Shown in pieces: positions 10,701 to 19,156 of a DNA stretch of 64,000 bases. The stretch comes from Belnapia rosea. Its GTDB lineage: Bacteria; Pseudomonadota; Alphaproteobacteria; Acetobacterales; Acetobacteraceae. Below the pieces are notes generated by a model. It saw nothing but the letters and a program-made list of their open reading frames with translations, ran no database searches and was not told the DNA's origin. The DNA lies in the NCBI RefSeq assembly GCF_900101615.1, contig NZ_FMZX01000014.1, positions 1 to 64,000 on the forward strand, written 5' to 3'. The translations under genes were made by a program, and so were the position numbers. Numbering within the stretch: position 1 is the first letter of the stretch; the number at the start of each line of letters is the position of its first letter.

Positions 10701-11274
10701 CCTGATGGGTGCGGCCCGGCTGTACCAGCTCCGGCGGCAGGTCGAGCAGCCGGCCGGAGCGGTCGGAATTCTCGAGGATCACCCCATCGGGGTCCATCAG
10801 CACGATGCTGTCGGTGATGTGCCGCAGCAGCAGCTCGGTGCGGGTACGGGTCTCGGCGAGGTCGGCTTCCGCCTCCCGCTGCCGGGTCACGTCCCGCCAG
10901 ATGCCGAGCCGGCCGCCATCGGCCAGCACCTCCACCACCACCTCGATCTGCCGGCCATCGGCGGCGGTCCAGTGCGTGGTGCCGCCGGCCGGGGCCAGGA
11001 AGGGGGCCAGGGCCTCGGCCAGGGCCGGGCCGGCCGCGGGTTCCAGCAACGCCGCGAGGGGCTGGCCGCGCGCCGGACTGGCGCCGAGCTGGAGGACCCC
11101 CGCCAGGGCGGGATTGGCGAGGCGCAGCGTCAGATCGGCATCGAGCAAGGCAAGGCCGGCCGTCATCTGCCGCAGCAGCGCCGGCAGCAGCAGGGCGGCC
11201 TCGGCGGGTTCGATCCATTCCTCCCGATGGGCGTGGTCTGGCATGCCACCTATTGGACGCCCGATGCGTCTCAT
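7744..11274 (-). CDS. multi-PAS hybrid histidine kinase with receiver and Hpt domains
   Basis: About 1176 residues with no membrane segment, so probably cytosolic. Five PAS-like units come first. The last four are close repeats, each with a core like NLSDGVMLFDRD and an R(Y/R)GD/EYGF-type tail. Next come the phosphoacceptor box MSHEIRTPMNG, an ATPase domain (NLIGNALKFTERG, VEDSGIGFD), a receiver (VADDHPVNREV, phospho-Asp in LLLDLHMPELDG) and a C-terminal Hpt domain (His in AHRLKGAS). ATG at 11274 is preceded by GGTGGGA; an in-frame ATG at 11244 is an alternative. It is a self-contained phosphorelay whose output regulator is unknown. Confidence 0.88.
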   Translation of the reverse strand: MRRIGRPIGGMPDHAHREEWIEPAEAALLLPALLRQMTAGLALLDADLTLRLANPALAGVLQLGASPARGQPLAALLEPAAGPALAEALAPFLAPAGGTTHWTAADGRQIEVVVEVLADGGRLGIWRDVTRQREAEADLAETRTRTELLLRHITDSIVLMDPDGVILENSDRSGRLLDLPPELVQPGRTHQEVLRYMYRRGDYGFEEPEEEFIARRRAEVLAAGDLTFATLMPSGVWAEYNFRPRPDGHLLINIRDVTALKEAQATLEAERAQARRLLANLTDAVMLFDADGTLLETNGHEARVLDLPVEYCLPGARFQDGLRHMVRRGDFGLDRPEDAEVAAHWLALTSPGHKRLVRRIASGRWIELHYHPQPDGKLFIVARDITEMREGELALEAEQATLRTVIDNLSDGVMLFDRDFRWRIANRQLMEFLRLPPEIAFPGADGRDLLRFQARRGDFGPPPEDEATLEAVVEERARQMLQPGGNRFVRRTAGGYWIEFNMLPLPDGGLLACIRDITRLKDQEEALEAERALLRRVLDGMQDAVILLDPDGAIVETNGKAPALFGLPEELMQRGSSHQAVQRWRYRNGEYGFDRPEDEVVEERWATVRSVEGAMPLRLMPNGKWVENQFRTLPNGQILATCRDMTALKLGEQAALAAKAEAEAARDAAEAAARAKATFLAAMSHEIRTPMNGVLGMMEILERSGLSQEQARSIAVMRDSAQSLLRIIDDILDFSKIDAGRLEVEALPFSLRGLVEGTVETLAPQARAKGLALFTDPPGPGPDWVAGDPTRVRQILFNLIGNALKFTERGFVRVMTDTRPLPEGMVQVVLAVEDSGIGFDAAARARLFQPFAQADSSTTRRFGGTGLGLSIVRRLAQLMGGDVAVESTPGRGSRFTVTLRLGPATEGDAAAPAAAAAPPATPQALEGLPKLLVADDHPVNREVMLRQLEVLGLSADVAEDGAEALRLWRARRHGILLLDLHMPELDGFGLARAIREEEAAQGLARSGLVAVTADALKGEDVRCYAAGMDGFLSKPVSLDALARTLGRWLPELAPEVATADTVAGALFDPEALRGLFGADAARLSGILDSFAANASQEVATLAAAAEAQRIAGTAHRLKGASHLVGARLLAEQAARVESLARDGDAAAARQAAAGIDALLARTLRAARQSTGAGAGA

Positions 11275-11326
11275 CGCAGTCCCACCGTCACGAAAGAATT
11301 GTCGCGTCTGTCGCGCCGGCCGGATC

Positions 11327-12781
11327 TCAACCGGGACTGCGGTGCAGAAGCCGGCCGGACCGCGTCCTGGTTGCGCCACCCTCGGCCGTATAGGCGGTCT
11401 GGCCATTGACCCAGACCTCGGCGATGCCGGCCGCCGCCTGGCGTGGCTCCGCGAAGGTGGCGCGGTCGGCGACCGTCGCCGGATCGAGCAGGACGAGGTC
11501 GGCATGGGCGCCGGGCGCCAGCATGCCGCGCCCCTCAAGGCCGAAGACGGCGGCCGGGCGGCCGGTCATCTTGTGGATGGCTGCCTCCAGCGGGAAGAGG
11601 CCGAGATCGCGGCTGTAATGCCCGAGCACCCGGGGGAAGGTGCCCCAGAGCCGGGGATGCGGGTGCTTCGCCAAGGGGCCGCCATCGCTGCCGATCATCG
11701 CCATCGGGTGGGCCATGATCCGCTGCACATCCTCCTCCGCCATGGTGTGGAAGATGCCGCTGGCCGGCAGCAGGCGCGCCGCCGCCGCCTCCAGCGAGAC
11801 GCCCCATTCGGCCGCGACCTCGTCCAGCATCCGCCCCGCCATCTCGGGATGAGGCAGCGAGGTGGCGATCCGCACCGGCACGTCCGGCCGTGGCTTGCGG
11901 GCGGCCAGCGAGGTGGAGGAGGCGGCATAGGGATAGACGTCGAGGGCGACCGCCTGGCGCCGTGCCCCTGCCTCGATGGCCGCCAGCGTCTCGTGCGAGC
12001 GGCCATGATTCTCCGGCATGGCGCATTTGTGGTGGCTGATGACCACCGGCACCCCGGCCGCCGCGCCGATCGAGAGCGTCTCCTCGATGCTGTCCAGCAC
12101 ACCCTCCGCCTCGTTCCGCATATGGGTGACATAGAGGCCGCGATGCGCCCGGAGCGCCTCGGCGACGGCGATCACCTCATCGGTCGGGGCGTGCTGGCTG
12201 GGCGCGTAGAACAGGCCCGTGGAGAGGCCGGCCGCCCCCTCCGCCAGCGCCTCCTCCAGCTTCCGCCGCATCGCCGCCGCCTCCCGGTCGGTGGCGGGCC
12301 GGTCGAGGTCCCGCCCCATGGCGCCGAGGCGGAGCGACATATGGCCGATCAGCGCCAGGGTATTGACCGAGGCCGGCTCCCGCCGCAGCCGCTCCGCATA
12401 GGCGCCGAAACTGTCGAAGATCCACCATTCGGGGGCGCAGACCTGGTCGAGCGGCGCCGGCGGGCGCTCAGCCATCGGCACCGGCGAGAGGCTGATGCCG
12501 CAATTGCCGATGACGACGGTCGTCACGCCCTGCGAGGTCTTGCAGGCCATGCAGTGCGGCCCGCAGAGCACGGCCTGGTCGTCATGGGTATGGGCATCGA
12601 TGAAGCCCGGGGCGAGGACCCGGCCCCCGGCCATCACCTCCCGGTCGGCGCTGGCCGCCGAGAGGTCGCCGATGGCGGTGATCCGATCGCCCGTCACGCC
12701 AAGGTCGCCCTGCCGGCGCGGGGCGCCGGTGCCGTCGATCAGGCTGGCATCGCGGATGATGAGGTCGCAGCGCAGGGCCAT
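11327..12781 (-). CDS. N-acyl-D-amino-acid deacylase-like amidohydrolase
   Basis: 484 residues of the metal-dependent amidohydrolase superfamily. DAHTHDD carries the first metal-binding His pair, HMRNEAEG and the His of VVISHHKC are further ligands, and GSDGG holds the catalytic Asp near the C-terminus. STGLFYAP is typical of the D-aminoacylase/dihydroorotase-like branch. It probably hydrolyses an N-acyl-D-amino acid or related amide. ATG at 12781 begins the standard beta-strand LIIRDASLIDGTG. It diverges from the polysaccharide deacetylase-like gene across 207 bp, which should contain both promoters. Confidence 0.82.
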   Translation of the reverse strand: MALRCDLIIRDASLIDGTGAPRRQGDLGVTGDRITAIGDLSAASADREVMAGGRVLAPGFIDAHTHDDQAVLCGPHCMACKTSQGVTTVVIGNCGISLSPVPMAERPPAPLDQVCAPEWWIFDSFGAYAERLRREPASVNTLALIGHMSLRLGAMGRDLDRPATDREAAAMRRKLEEALAEGAAGLSTGLFYAPSQHAPTDEVIAVAEALRAHRGLYVTHMRNEAEGVLDSIEETLSIGAAAGVPVVISHHKCAMPENHGRSHETLAAIEAGARRQAVALDVYPYAASSTSLAARKPRPDVPVRIATSLPHPEMAGRMLDEVAAEWGVSLEAAAARLLPASGIFHTMAEEDVQRIMAHPMAMIGSDGGPLAKHPHPRLWGTFPRVLGHYSRDLGLFPLEAAIHKMTGRPAAVFGLEGRGMLAPGAHADLVLLDPATVADRATFAEPRQAAAGIAEVWVNGQTAYTAEGGATRTRSGRLLHRSPG

Positions 12782-12988
12782 GAATCGCCTCCCGGGGTGC
12801 CAAGCTTGGCGCGCGGCCCGGGGGCTGCCAAGCTGGAAGCAGGGCCGCGCCGCGGGCCACCTGCGACACGCTCCCTGGCGGCGCTTGCGGCTACGGCGTG
12901 CCGTTCGGCGCGCGGGCCCGGGACACGGCGCAGCATCATGGACATCCCCGCCGGCCATCGCGTCGTCCGGGGCGCCGGGAGAGCTTGA

Positions 12989-13861
12989 ATGAGCATGCAG
13001 CCGCGTGACCGGGCCGCCTATTCCGCCATCGTCGACCGGCCGCCGCTGCGCCTGCCGGGCGGGGCGCGGATCGCCGTCTGGACCATCGTGAACCTCGAGG
13101 TCTGGGACATCGGCAAGCCGATGGCCCGCCAGGTGCTGCCGGCACCGACCGGCCAGGTGCTGCTGCCCGACGTGCCGAACTGGTCCTGGCACGAATACGG
13201 CATGCGCGTCGGCGTCTGGCGCTTCTTCAAGCTCTATGAGCGCCTCGGCATCGCGCCGACGCTCTCGATCAATGCCCGTGTCTGCCAGGATTACGAGCGG
13301 GTCGCCCGGCAGGCGCATGAGGCCGGCTGGGAATTCATGGGGCATTCCTGGGAACAGGGCCCGATCCACAAGGAGATCGACCAGCGCGCAATGATCCAGC
13401 GCTCGATGGACCAGCTGGAAGCCTTCACCGGCCGCCGCCCCGTCGGCTGGCTCGGACCCGGCCTGACCCAGACGCTGGAGACGCCGGAACTGCTCGCCGA
13501 GGCCGGCGTGCAGTATATCGGCGACTGGGTCTATGACGACGAGCCGACCACCATCCATACCGACCGCGGCCCGCTGGTCACGCTGCCCTATACGGTGGAG
13601 CTGAACGACATCCCGATGATGCTCGTCCAGCACCATGAGAGCGACTACCTGCTGCGGCGCGCCATCGACCAGTTCGACCGGCTCTACGAGGAGGGGGCGG
13701 AGCGGGCGAAGATCATGTCCATCGCCATCCACCCCTACATCTCCGGCCAGCCGCACCGGATCAAATACCTCGAGCGCTTCTACGAGCATGTGGCGAAGCG
13801 CAGCGGCGTGCTGCACTGGAACGGCGTGCAGCTGCTCGACTGGTACAGAAGCCAGGTCTGA
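12989..13861 (+). CDS. polysaccharide deacetylase-family protein (NodB-like fold)
   Basis: 290 residues resembling the cytosolic branch of the NodB family that includes PuuE-type allantoinases rather than secreted chitin deacetylases; no signal peptide is seen. Visible elements are PTLSINARVCQDYE, GWEFMGHSWEQ (His of the metal site), RRPVGWLGPGLTQT and the late IAIHPYISGQPHR. The substrate may be a small amide. Its neighbours are an amidohydrolase, an SDR and an amino-acid transporter, so a role in nitrogen-compound catabolism is plausible but inferred. Confidence 0.8.
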   Translation: MSMQPRDRAAYSAIVDRPPLRLPGGARIAVWTIVNLEVWDIGKPMARQVLPAPTGQVLLPDVPNWSWHEYGMRVGVWRFFKLYERLGIAPTLSINARVCQDYERVARQAHEAGWEFMGHSWEQGPIHKEIDQRAMIQRSMDQLEAFTGRRPVGWLGPGLTQTLETPELLAEAGVQYIGDWVYDDEPTTIHTDRGPLVTLPYTVELNDIPMMLVQHHESDYLLRRAIDQFDRLYEEGAERAKIMSIAIHPYISGQPHRIKYLERFYEHVAKRSGVLHWNGVQLLDWYRSQV

Positions 13862-13903
13862 CGGCTCCCCCCGCGGCGCCGCGCAGCGGCATCGTGGGGA
13901 AGG

Positions 13904-14659
13904 TCAGTAGGCCATCCAGCCGCCATCGACCATGAGGTTCTCCCCGGTGACATACATGGCGTCATCGGAGGCGAGGAAGAGCGCCGCGCCGGCCACATCC
14001 TCCGGCCGCCCGAGCCGCGGCCAGGGCGTGCGCGCCTCCGAATAGGCGATCATCGCCGGGTCGATGGCCCGCCCCGTCTTGCCCGTCAGGATCTTCCCTG
14101 GCGCCACCGCATTGCAGACGATGCCCTGCGCCGCGTAATCCACGGCGACCTGCCGCGTCAGATAGGCGACGCCCGCCTTCGAGGTGCCATAGGCGATGTC
14201 CCCCGGCGAGGCGACCATGCCATGCTGCGAGGAGATGTTGACGATCCGCCCGCGCACCTCGCCGCGCGGCGCCTGCGCCAGCATGGCCCGCACCGCGGCG
14301 CGGCTCATCAGGAAGCAGCCGGTGAGGTTCACCGCCAGCACCCGGTCCCATTCCTCCCGCGAGCAGTCGAGCAGGGGCTTGCCGAGGGTGATGGCGGCAT
14401 CATTGACCAGCACGTCGAGCCGCCCATGCCGCGCCACCACCCGGGCGACGGCCGCCTCGCATTCCGCCTCCACCGAGACGTCGGTCTGGACATGCTCGAT
14501 GCCGAGCCACTCATGCGTGGGCTGCCCGCCCTCCCGCACCACGGTCGTCACATCGGCGATGACGACGATGGCGCCTTCCGCCACGAACCGCGCCGCGATG
14601 GCGCGGCCGATGCCCGATGCGCCGCCGGTGACGAGTGCCACGCGATCCTTCAGCCTCAT
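13904..14659 (-). CDS. short-chain dehydrogenase/reductase
   Basis: 251 residues, classical SDR. The cofactor motif TGGASGIG lies near the N-terminus; VNDAAIT follows; NISSQHG and the catalytic YGTSK (Tyr and Lys) lie mid-protein; the C-terminus is GENLMVDGGW. The start ATG overlaps the stop of the upstream ABC permease in an ATGA arrangement, so it is translated with the transporter. It probably oxidises or reduces the imported compound or a product of it. Confidence 0.88.
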   Translation of the reverse strand: MRLKDRVALVTGGASGIGRAIAARFVAEGAIVVIADVTTVVREGGQPTHEWLGIEHVQTDVSVEAECEAAVARVVARHGRLDVLVNDAAITLGKPLLDCSREEWDRVLAVNLTGCFLMSRAAVRAMLAQAPRGEVRGRIVNISSQHGMVASPGDIAYGTSKAGVAYLTRQVAVDYAAQGIVCNAVAPGKILTGKTGRAIDPAMIAYSEARTPWPRLGRPEDVAGAALFLASDDAMYVTGENLMVDGGWMAY

Positions 14660-15345
14660 CGCCCCACCCCGCTCGCCTTGAGCATCCGCCGCTCCAGCCG
14701 CGCGACCGCATGGGCGAAGGGCCAGAGCAGCACGAAATACAGCACCGCCGCGGCCATCAGCGGCGTCGGGTTGTAGGTCTGCTCCTGCGCGACGCGGGCG
14801 CTGCGCAGCAGCTCCGGCAGCGCCACCATGGCGGCGATGGAGGTGGCCTTCACCAGCTCCAGGCTGTTCGAGGCCAGCGGCGCGATCACCGCCCTGAGCG
14901 CCTGCGGCAGCACCACCAGCAGCATGGCGCGCAGCGGCGACAGGCCGAGCGCCGCCGCGGCCTCCCGCTGCCCATGCGGGATGCTGGCGAGGCCGGCGCG
15001 GAAGATCTCGCCGTAATAGCCGGAATTGTTCAGCACCAGCGCCAGCACGGTGGCGGCGAAGGCGGGCAGGGTGAAGCCGAGGAAGGGCAGGCCGTAATAG
15101 ATCAGCACCAGCAGCACCAGCACCGGGAAGGCACGGAACAGGTCGATCCAGCAGAGCAGCCCGATCCGCACCGCGCGGCCACCCAGCGCGCAGCTGAGCC
15201 CGACCAGCAACCCCGCCGCCATGCCGAGCGGCAGCGCCACCAGCGCCAGCTTCACCGTCACCCACAGCCCCTGCGCCAGCAGCGGCCAGATCCGCACCAG
15301 GCTCTCCCAATCGGCGAAGTTATCGATCAGGTCCTGCAGCATCAT
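14656..15345 (-). CDS. polar amino-acid ABC transporter permease 1
   Basis: 229 residues with about five membrane helices. The EAA-type cytoplasmic loop REAAAALGLSPLRAMLLVVLP matches the His/Glu/Gln/Arg/opine permease family. ATG at 15345 overlaps the stop of the second permease (15342). The pair would form the membrane channel for the binding protein encoded at 16023-16871. No ATP-binding subunit is encoded next to them in the window, so it must come from elsewhere. Confidence 0.87.
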   Translation of the reverse strand: MMLQDLIDNFADWESLVRIWPLLAQGLWVTVKLALVALPLGMAAGLLVGLSCALGGRAVRIGLLCWIDLFRAFPVLVLLVLIYYGLPFLGFTLPAFAATVLALVLNNSGYYGEIFRAGLASIPHGQREAAAALGLSPLRAMLLVVLPQALRAVIAPLASNSLELVKATSIAAMVALPELLRSARVAQEQTYNPTPLMAAAVLYFVLLWPFAHAVARLERRMLKASGVGR

Positions 15346-16013
15346 CGCGGCACCACATGGCGCGATTCCAGCCAGCGGCTGGCAATGACCAGCGGCAGGA
15401 ACAGCACCAGGTAGAGCGCCGCGGCCAGCGTCAGCGGCGAAGGGTTGGCGGCGATCGCCATCGCGCTCTGCGCCCGCCCCAGCACCTCGGACAGCGAGAC
15501 GGCGGTGCCGAGCGCCGTCCCCTTGGTGATGGCGATGGCGCGGTTGGTCAGCAGCGGGATCGCCAGGCGCACCGCCTGCGGCAGGATGACGAGGAAGAAG
15601 GCGCCGCGAAACCGGAACCCCATCGCATGGGCGGCATCCCACTGCCCACGCGGCAGCGCCTGGATCGCGCTGCGGAAGATCTCGGCGGCGAAGGCCGAGA
15701 GCACCGCCCCCAGGGCGCCTACCGTCGCCCAGAAGGGCGAGAGGGTGATGCCCGCATAGGGCAGGCCGAAATACAGCACGATGATGACGGCGAGCTGCGG
15801 CAGGGTGCGGAACAGCTCGATCCACACGACGATCGCCTGCCGCAGCACCGGCACCCGCGCCGCCAGCGCCACGGCCATGGCGAGGCCAAGCCCGATGCCG
15901 AGCACGACCGTGGCGACGGCGGCCGCCAGCGTCACCCACAGCCCCGCCGCGATCTCCGGCCCATAGCTGCGAAGGATGTCGAGGTTGAGGTAGTACTCGG
16001 CGAGCCGGTCCAT
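15342..16013 (-). CDS. polar amino-acid ABC transporter permease 2
   Basis: 223 residues of the same permease family as its neighbour. The EAA loop reads QWDAAHAMGFRFRGAFFLVI. It starts at ATG 16013, 9 bp after the binding-protein stop, and its stop overlaps the start of permease 1. The heterodimeric channel arrangement is usual for glutamate/glutamine-type importers. Confidence 0.87.
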   Translation of the reverse strand: MDRLAEYYLNLDILRSYGPEIAAGLWVTLAAAVATVVLGIGLGLAMAVALAARVPVLRQAIVVWIELFRTLPQLAVIIVLYFGLPYAGITLSPFWATVGALGAVLSAFAAEIFRSAIQALPRGQWDAAHAMGFRFRGAFFLVILPQAVRLAIPLLTNRAIAITKGTALGTAVSLSEVLGRAQSAMAIAANPSPLTLAAALYLVLFLPLVIASRWLESRHVVPR

Positions 16014-16022
16014 CAGACGGTG

Positions 16023-16871
16023 CTAGTTGCAGCGCGGCGTATGCGCCGTATCCTCGAAGCCCGGCAGACCGGGCGGGCCGTAACCCGGGAAGACCTGCGT
16101 CATGGAGGAGCCGGCATCGGGCGGCGCCCCGTACCACTTCTCATGCAGCCGGGCGAGCGAGCCGTCCCCCTTCATGCACTCGATCACCTCCTCCACCCGG
16201 TTGCGGTATTCCCGGCTCTCCGGGCGGAAGGCGATGCCGAAATTGCGGCCGGTATAGTCCTTGAAGGCGACGGTGATCTGCCGGTTCTGGCTGGCGGCAT
16301 AGACGCTGGTCGGGATCTCGTTGATGGCGGCGAAGGCGCGCCGCGTCAGCACCGCCTGCACGCTGTCGGGGAAGGTGTCGTAGCGCTGCACCTCGAAGCC
16401 GTATTTCTCGGCGTTCGCCGTCGCCCAGGTGTCGCTGATGGTGCCCCGGTTGACCGCGATGGCCCGGCCCTTCAGCGCCTCGAGCCCCGCCATGCTGTCG
16501 CTGCGCCGGGTGATGAAGCCGTTGCCGGTGGCAAAGAAGGGCTCCGTATAGAGCATCCGCTGCGCCCGCTCCTCGGTGATGTTGAGCGGATTGGCGGTGA
16601 ACTCGAAGCGCTTGGCGAAGAGGGCCGCGAACAGGCCGGAGAAATTCACGTCGACGATCTCGATGCCGGGCCTGCCGAGCCGCTTGGCGATCTCGGTCAT
16701 CAGGTCGACGCCGAAGCCCTCCGGCCCGCCCGCGCCGCGCACCATCCAGGGCGCCACCCCGAAATCCGAGCCGACGACGAGCGGCCGGCCCGCCGGATGG
16801 TCCGCCTCCTGCGCCGGGGCGGCAAAGGCGAGGGCGAGCAGCGGGGCGGCCAGCAGGAGGCGTCTCAGCAC
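16023..16871 (-). CDS. periplasmic amino-acid-binding protein of an ABC importer
   Basis: 282 residues with a Sec signal peptide (RRLLLAAPLLALAFAAPAQA-like, cleavage near residue 20). The mature part has the family-3 solute-binding pattern: PEGFGVDLMTEIAKRLG, FTANPLNITEERAQ, GRAIAVNRGTISD and a C-terminal cysteine-containing tail. The ligand is probably a polar amino acid or analogue, but the specificity is not readable. It is the first gene of the transporter operon and lies 65 bp downstream of hemC on the same strand. Confidence 0.87.
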   Translation of the reverse strand: MLRRLLLAAPLLALAFAAPAQEADHPAGRPLVVGSDFGVAPWMVRGAGGPEGFGVDLMTEIAKRLGRPGIEIVDVNFSGLFAALFAKRFEFTANPLNITEERAQRMLYTEPFFATGNGFITRRSDSMAGLEALKGRAIAVNRGTISDTWATANAEKYGFEVQRYDTFPDSVQAVLTRRAFAAINEIPTSVYAASQNRQITVAFKDYTGRNFGIAFRPESREYRNRVEEVIECMKGDGSLARLHEKWYGAPPDAGSSMTQVFPGYGPPGLPGFEDTAHTPRCN

Positions 16872-16936
16872 GCGGGAACTCCGTCATCCGGGGAGGCAGC
16901 AGCCTCCCGGCCGCGGAGCGTTCCGTCAAGCCATCG

Positions 16937-17938
16937 TCAGGCGAGGATATCCGCCGGCGCCTCACGCCGCAGCCGGTCGCCGAGGGTCCGGCCGAGCCGC
17001 TCCGCCTCCATCGCCGGCCCCTCGATGCTGTCGCGCAGCAGGTAGCTGCCATCCGGCCGGGCGAGGAGGCCGGTCAGATGCACCGTCCCATCCGCCCGCA
17101 GCCTTGCATAGGCGCCGATCGGTGTCCGGCAGGAGCCATCCAGCGCGCCGAGCAGCGCCCGCTCCGCGGTGGCGACGATCCGCGCCTCGCGGTCCTCGAT
17201 GGCGGAGAGCAGCTCGTGCAGCTCCACGTCGCGCGCCCGGACCGTGACGCCGACGATGCCCTGGCCCGCCGCCGGCACCACCGCATCGGCCTCGAGCACG
17301 ACGCCTGCCTCTCGCTCCAGCCCCATCCGCTTCAGCCCGGCGAGCGCCAGGAAGGAGGCGGCGAAGTCACCGTTGCGCACCCGCCCGAGCCGCGTCTGGA
17401 TGTTGCCGCGGATGATCTCGCAGCGGAGGTCGGGCCGCATCGCCAGGATCTGCGATTGCCGCCGCACCGAGGCGGTGCCGATCAGCGCCCCATGCGGGAT
17501 GCAGGCCAGCGGATCGCGCCGGTCCGGCGCGCCGCAGACCGGGCCGAGGATGATCGCATCGCGCGGGTCCTCCCGCTGCAGCAGGCAGGCCAGCACGATG
17601 CCGGGCGGCAGCTCCGTCTCGAGGTCCTTCAGGCTGTGGACGGCGAAATCCACCTGCCCGTCCAGCAGTGCCTCGTGGATCTCCTTGGCGAAGAGCCCCT
17701 TGCCGCCGATATCGGCCAGCCGCCGGTCCTGCACCCGGTCGCCCTCGGTGCTGATGACGTGCTCATCGAAGGCCTTCGCATTCCGCAGCACCGGGCAGAA
17801 GCGGCTGACGATCGAGAGGAAGTGGCGTGTCTGCCACAGCGCCAGCGGCGAGCCGCGGGTGCCCACCTTCAGCGGCAGGGTCTGGCCGGCGCCATGCCGC
17901 GGCGCGGTGGGGATATCGAGGGAGCGCAAGCGGCTCAT
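16937..17938 (-). CDS. hemC: porphobilinogen deaminase (hydroxymethylbilane synthase)
   Basis: 333 residues. It polymerises four porphobilinogens to hydroxymethylbilane in the cytosol, an early step shared by haem and bacteriochlorophyll. It has VGTRGSPLALWQT at the N-terminus, DIGGKGLFAKEI, VHSLKDLET, GTASVRRQSQ and the cofactor-binding Cys in LDGSCRTPIGAY. ATG 17938 lies 17 bp after the bchP stop, so it is the last gene of the bchG-bchP transcript. Placement inside a photosynthesis cluster is less usual and ties tetrapyrrole flux to cluster regulation. Whether a second hemC exists in the genome cannot be judged. Confidence 0.95.
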   Translation of the reverse strand: MSRLRSLDIPTAPRHGAGQTLPLKVGTRGSPLALWQTRHFLSIVSRFCPVLRNAKAFDEHVISTEGDRVQDRRLADIGGKGLFAKEIHEALLDGQVDFAVHSLKDLETELPPGIVLACLLQREDPRDAIILGPVCGAPDRRDPLACIPHGALIGTASVRRQSQILAMRPDLRCEIIRGNIQTRLGRVRNGDFAASFLALAGLKRMGLEREAGVVLEADAVVPAAGQGIVGVTVRARDVELHELLSAIEDREARIVATAERALLGALDGSCRTPIGAYARLRADGTVHLTGLLARPDGSYLLRDSIEGPAMEAERLGRTLGDRLRREAPADILA

Positions 17939-17955
17939 CCTGGGGCACTCCTTGC

Positions 17956-19143
17956 CTAGGCGCGGGCGAAACCGAAAAGATGCGCGAGGTCCTTGAAGAA
18001 GATGCGGACATGCGCCATCGGCTCGCGCCGGACCAATTCCTTGTTCATGTAGGAGTCCCAGGTCAGCCGCTGGACATCCTTGTCCTCGCAGATGGCGACG
18101 AATTTCTCGCGCCTCTTATCCGAGGAATACCAGAAGTACTGCATGATGCCGAGCACCCAGAAGACCCGGCCATGCGCGCGCATGAACCGCCGCCGCGCCT
18201 GGCGCAGGGCCCGCGCATGGCCCGTGGCGAGGCAGGCCTCCGCCGCCTCCGCCGCCAGCCGCCCGCCGAGCATGGCGTAGTAGATGCCCTCGCCGGAGGC
18301 CGGGGCGACGACGCCGGCCGCATCGCCGGCCAGCACCACATCCCGCCCATTGTCCCAGCGCCGCGCCGGCTTCATCGGGATTGGCGCGCCCTCGCGGCGG
18401 ATGGTCGCCTGCCCCGCCAGCCCGGTCGCCTGCCGCAGCGCTCCGACCGAGCCGCGCAGCGGGAAGCCCTTCCGCGCCGAGCCGGTGCCGATGCTGGTCG
18501 TCTCGCCATGCGGAAAGATCCAGGAATAGAAATCCGGCGAGTGCCGTCCCTGGTAGAAGACGTCGCAACGCTTCGCATCGAACTTGCCCGTGCCTTCGGC
18601 CGGGGAGGCGATGATCTCGTGGTAGGCGAAGACGCAGGGCACCTTCGCCGCCGGCACCTCCTGCCTCGCCACCTTGCTCCGCGCGCCATCGGCGCCGATC
18701 ACCAGCCGCGTCCGCACCTGCCTCACCACGCCATCCTGGCCCGTATAGTGGAGCAGCACCGTGCCGTCGGCCTCGCGGTCGATCCGCTCGAAGCTGCCGG
18801 TTGCCCGCTCCGCGCCATGATCCTCGGCGCGAAGCCGTAAGAATTCGTCAAAATGCTCGCGGTCCACCATGCCGACGAAGCCGCCCTCGATCGGCATGTC
18901 CACCTCGCGGGAGGAGGGGGCGATCATCCGCGCCGCGTTCACCCGCGCCACCAGCAGGTGGTCGGGAATGGCGAAGTCGCGGATCAGCCGGGGTGGGATG
19001 GCGCCGCCGCAGGGCTTGATGCGCCCGGCCCGGTCGAGCAGCAGCACCCGCCGGCCGGCGCGTGCCAGATCGTCTGCCGCCGTGGCACCCGAAGGGCCGC
19101 CGCCGACCACGACGACATCGAAGCGTTCCGCTGCATCCGCCAT
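17956..19143 (-). CDS. bchP: geranylgeranyl (bacterio)chlorophyll reductase
   Basis: 395 residues. It reduces the geranylgeranyl tail of bacteriochlorophyll a to phytyl using NADPH. The N-terminal FAD motif is VVVGGGPSGATAADDL, followed by DRAGRIKPCGGAIPPRLI, then VIGADGARSKVAR and GDAAGVVAPASGEGIYYAM. The C-terminus contains WDSYMNKELV, typical of BchP. ATG 19143 lies 13 bp beyond the PucC-like stop. The order bchG, PucC-like gene, bchP is a conserved purple-bacterial block. Confidence 0.96.
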   Translation of the reverse strand: MADAAERFDVVVVGGGPSGATAADDLARAGRRVLLLDRAGRIKPCGGAIPPRLIRDFAIPDHLLVARVNAARMIAPSSREVDMPIEGGFVGMVDREHFDEFLRLRAEDHGAERATGSFERIDREADGTVLLHYTGQDGVVRQVRTRLVIGADGARSKVARQEVPAAKVPCVFAYHEIIASPAEGTGKFDAKRCDVFYQGRHSPDFYSWIFPHGETTSIGTGSARKGFPLRGSVGALRQATGLAGQATIRREGAPIPMKPARRWDNGRDVVLAGDAAGVVAPASGEGIYYAMLGGRLAAEAAEACLATGHARALRQARRRFMRAHGRVFWVLGIMQYFWYSSDKRREKFVAICEDKDVQRLTWDSYMNKELVRREPMAHVRIFFKDLAHLFGFARA

Positions 19144-19156
19144 GGTCCGTCTCCCC

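Noticed and set aside
7480-11409. 1309-codon plus-strand frame across the kinase
   Set aside because: Shadow of the hybrid kinase; no recognisable domain and His/Arg/Gln-biased composition.
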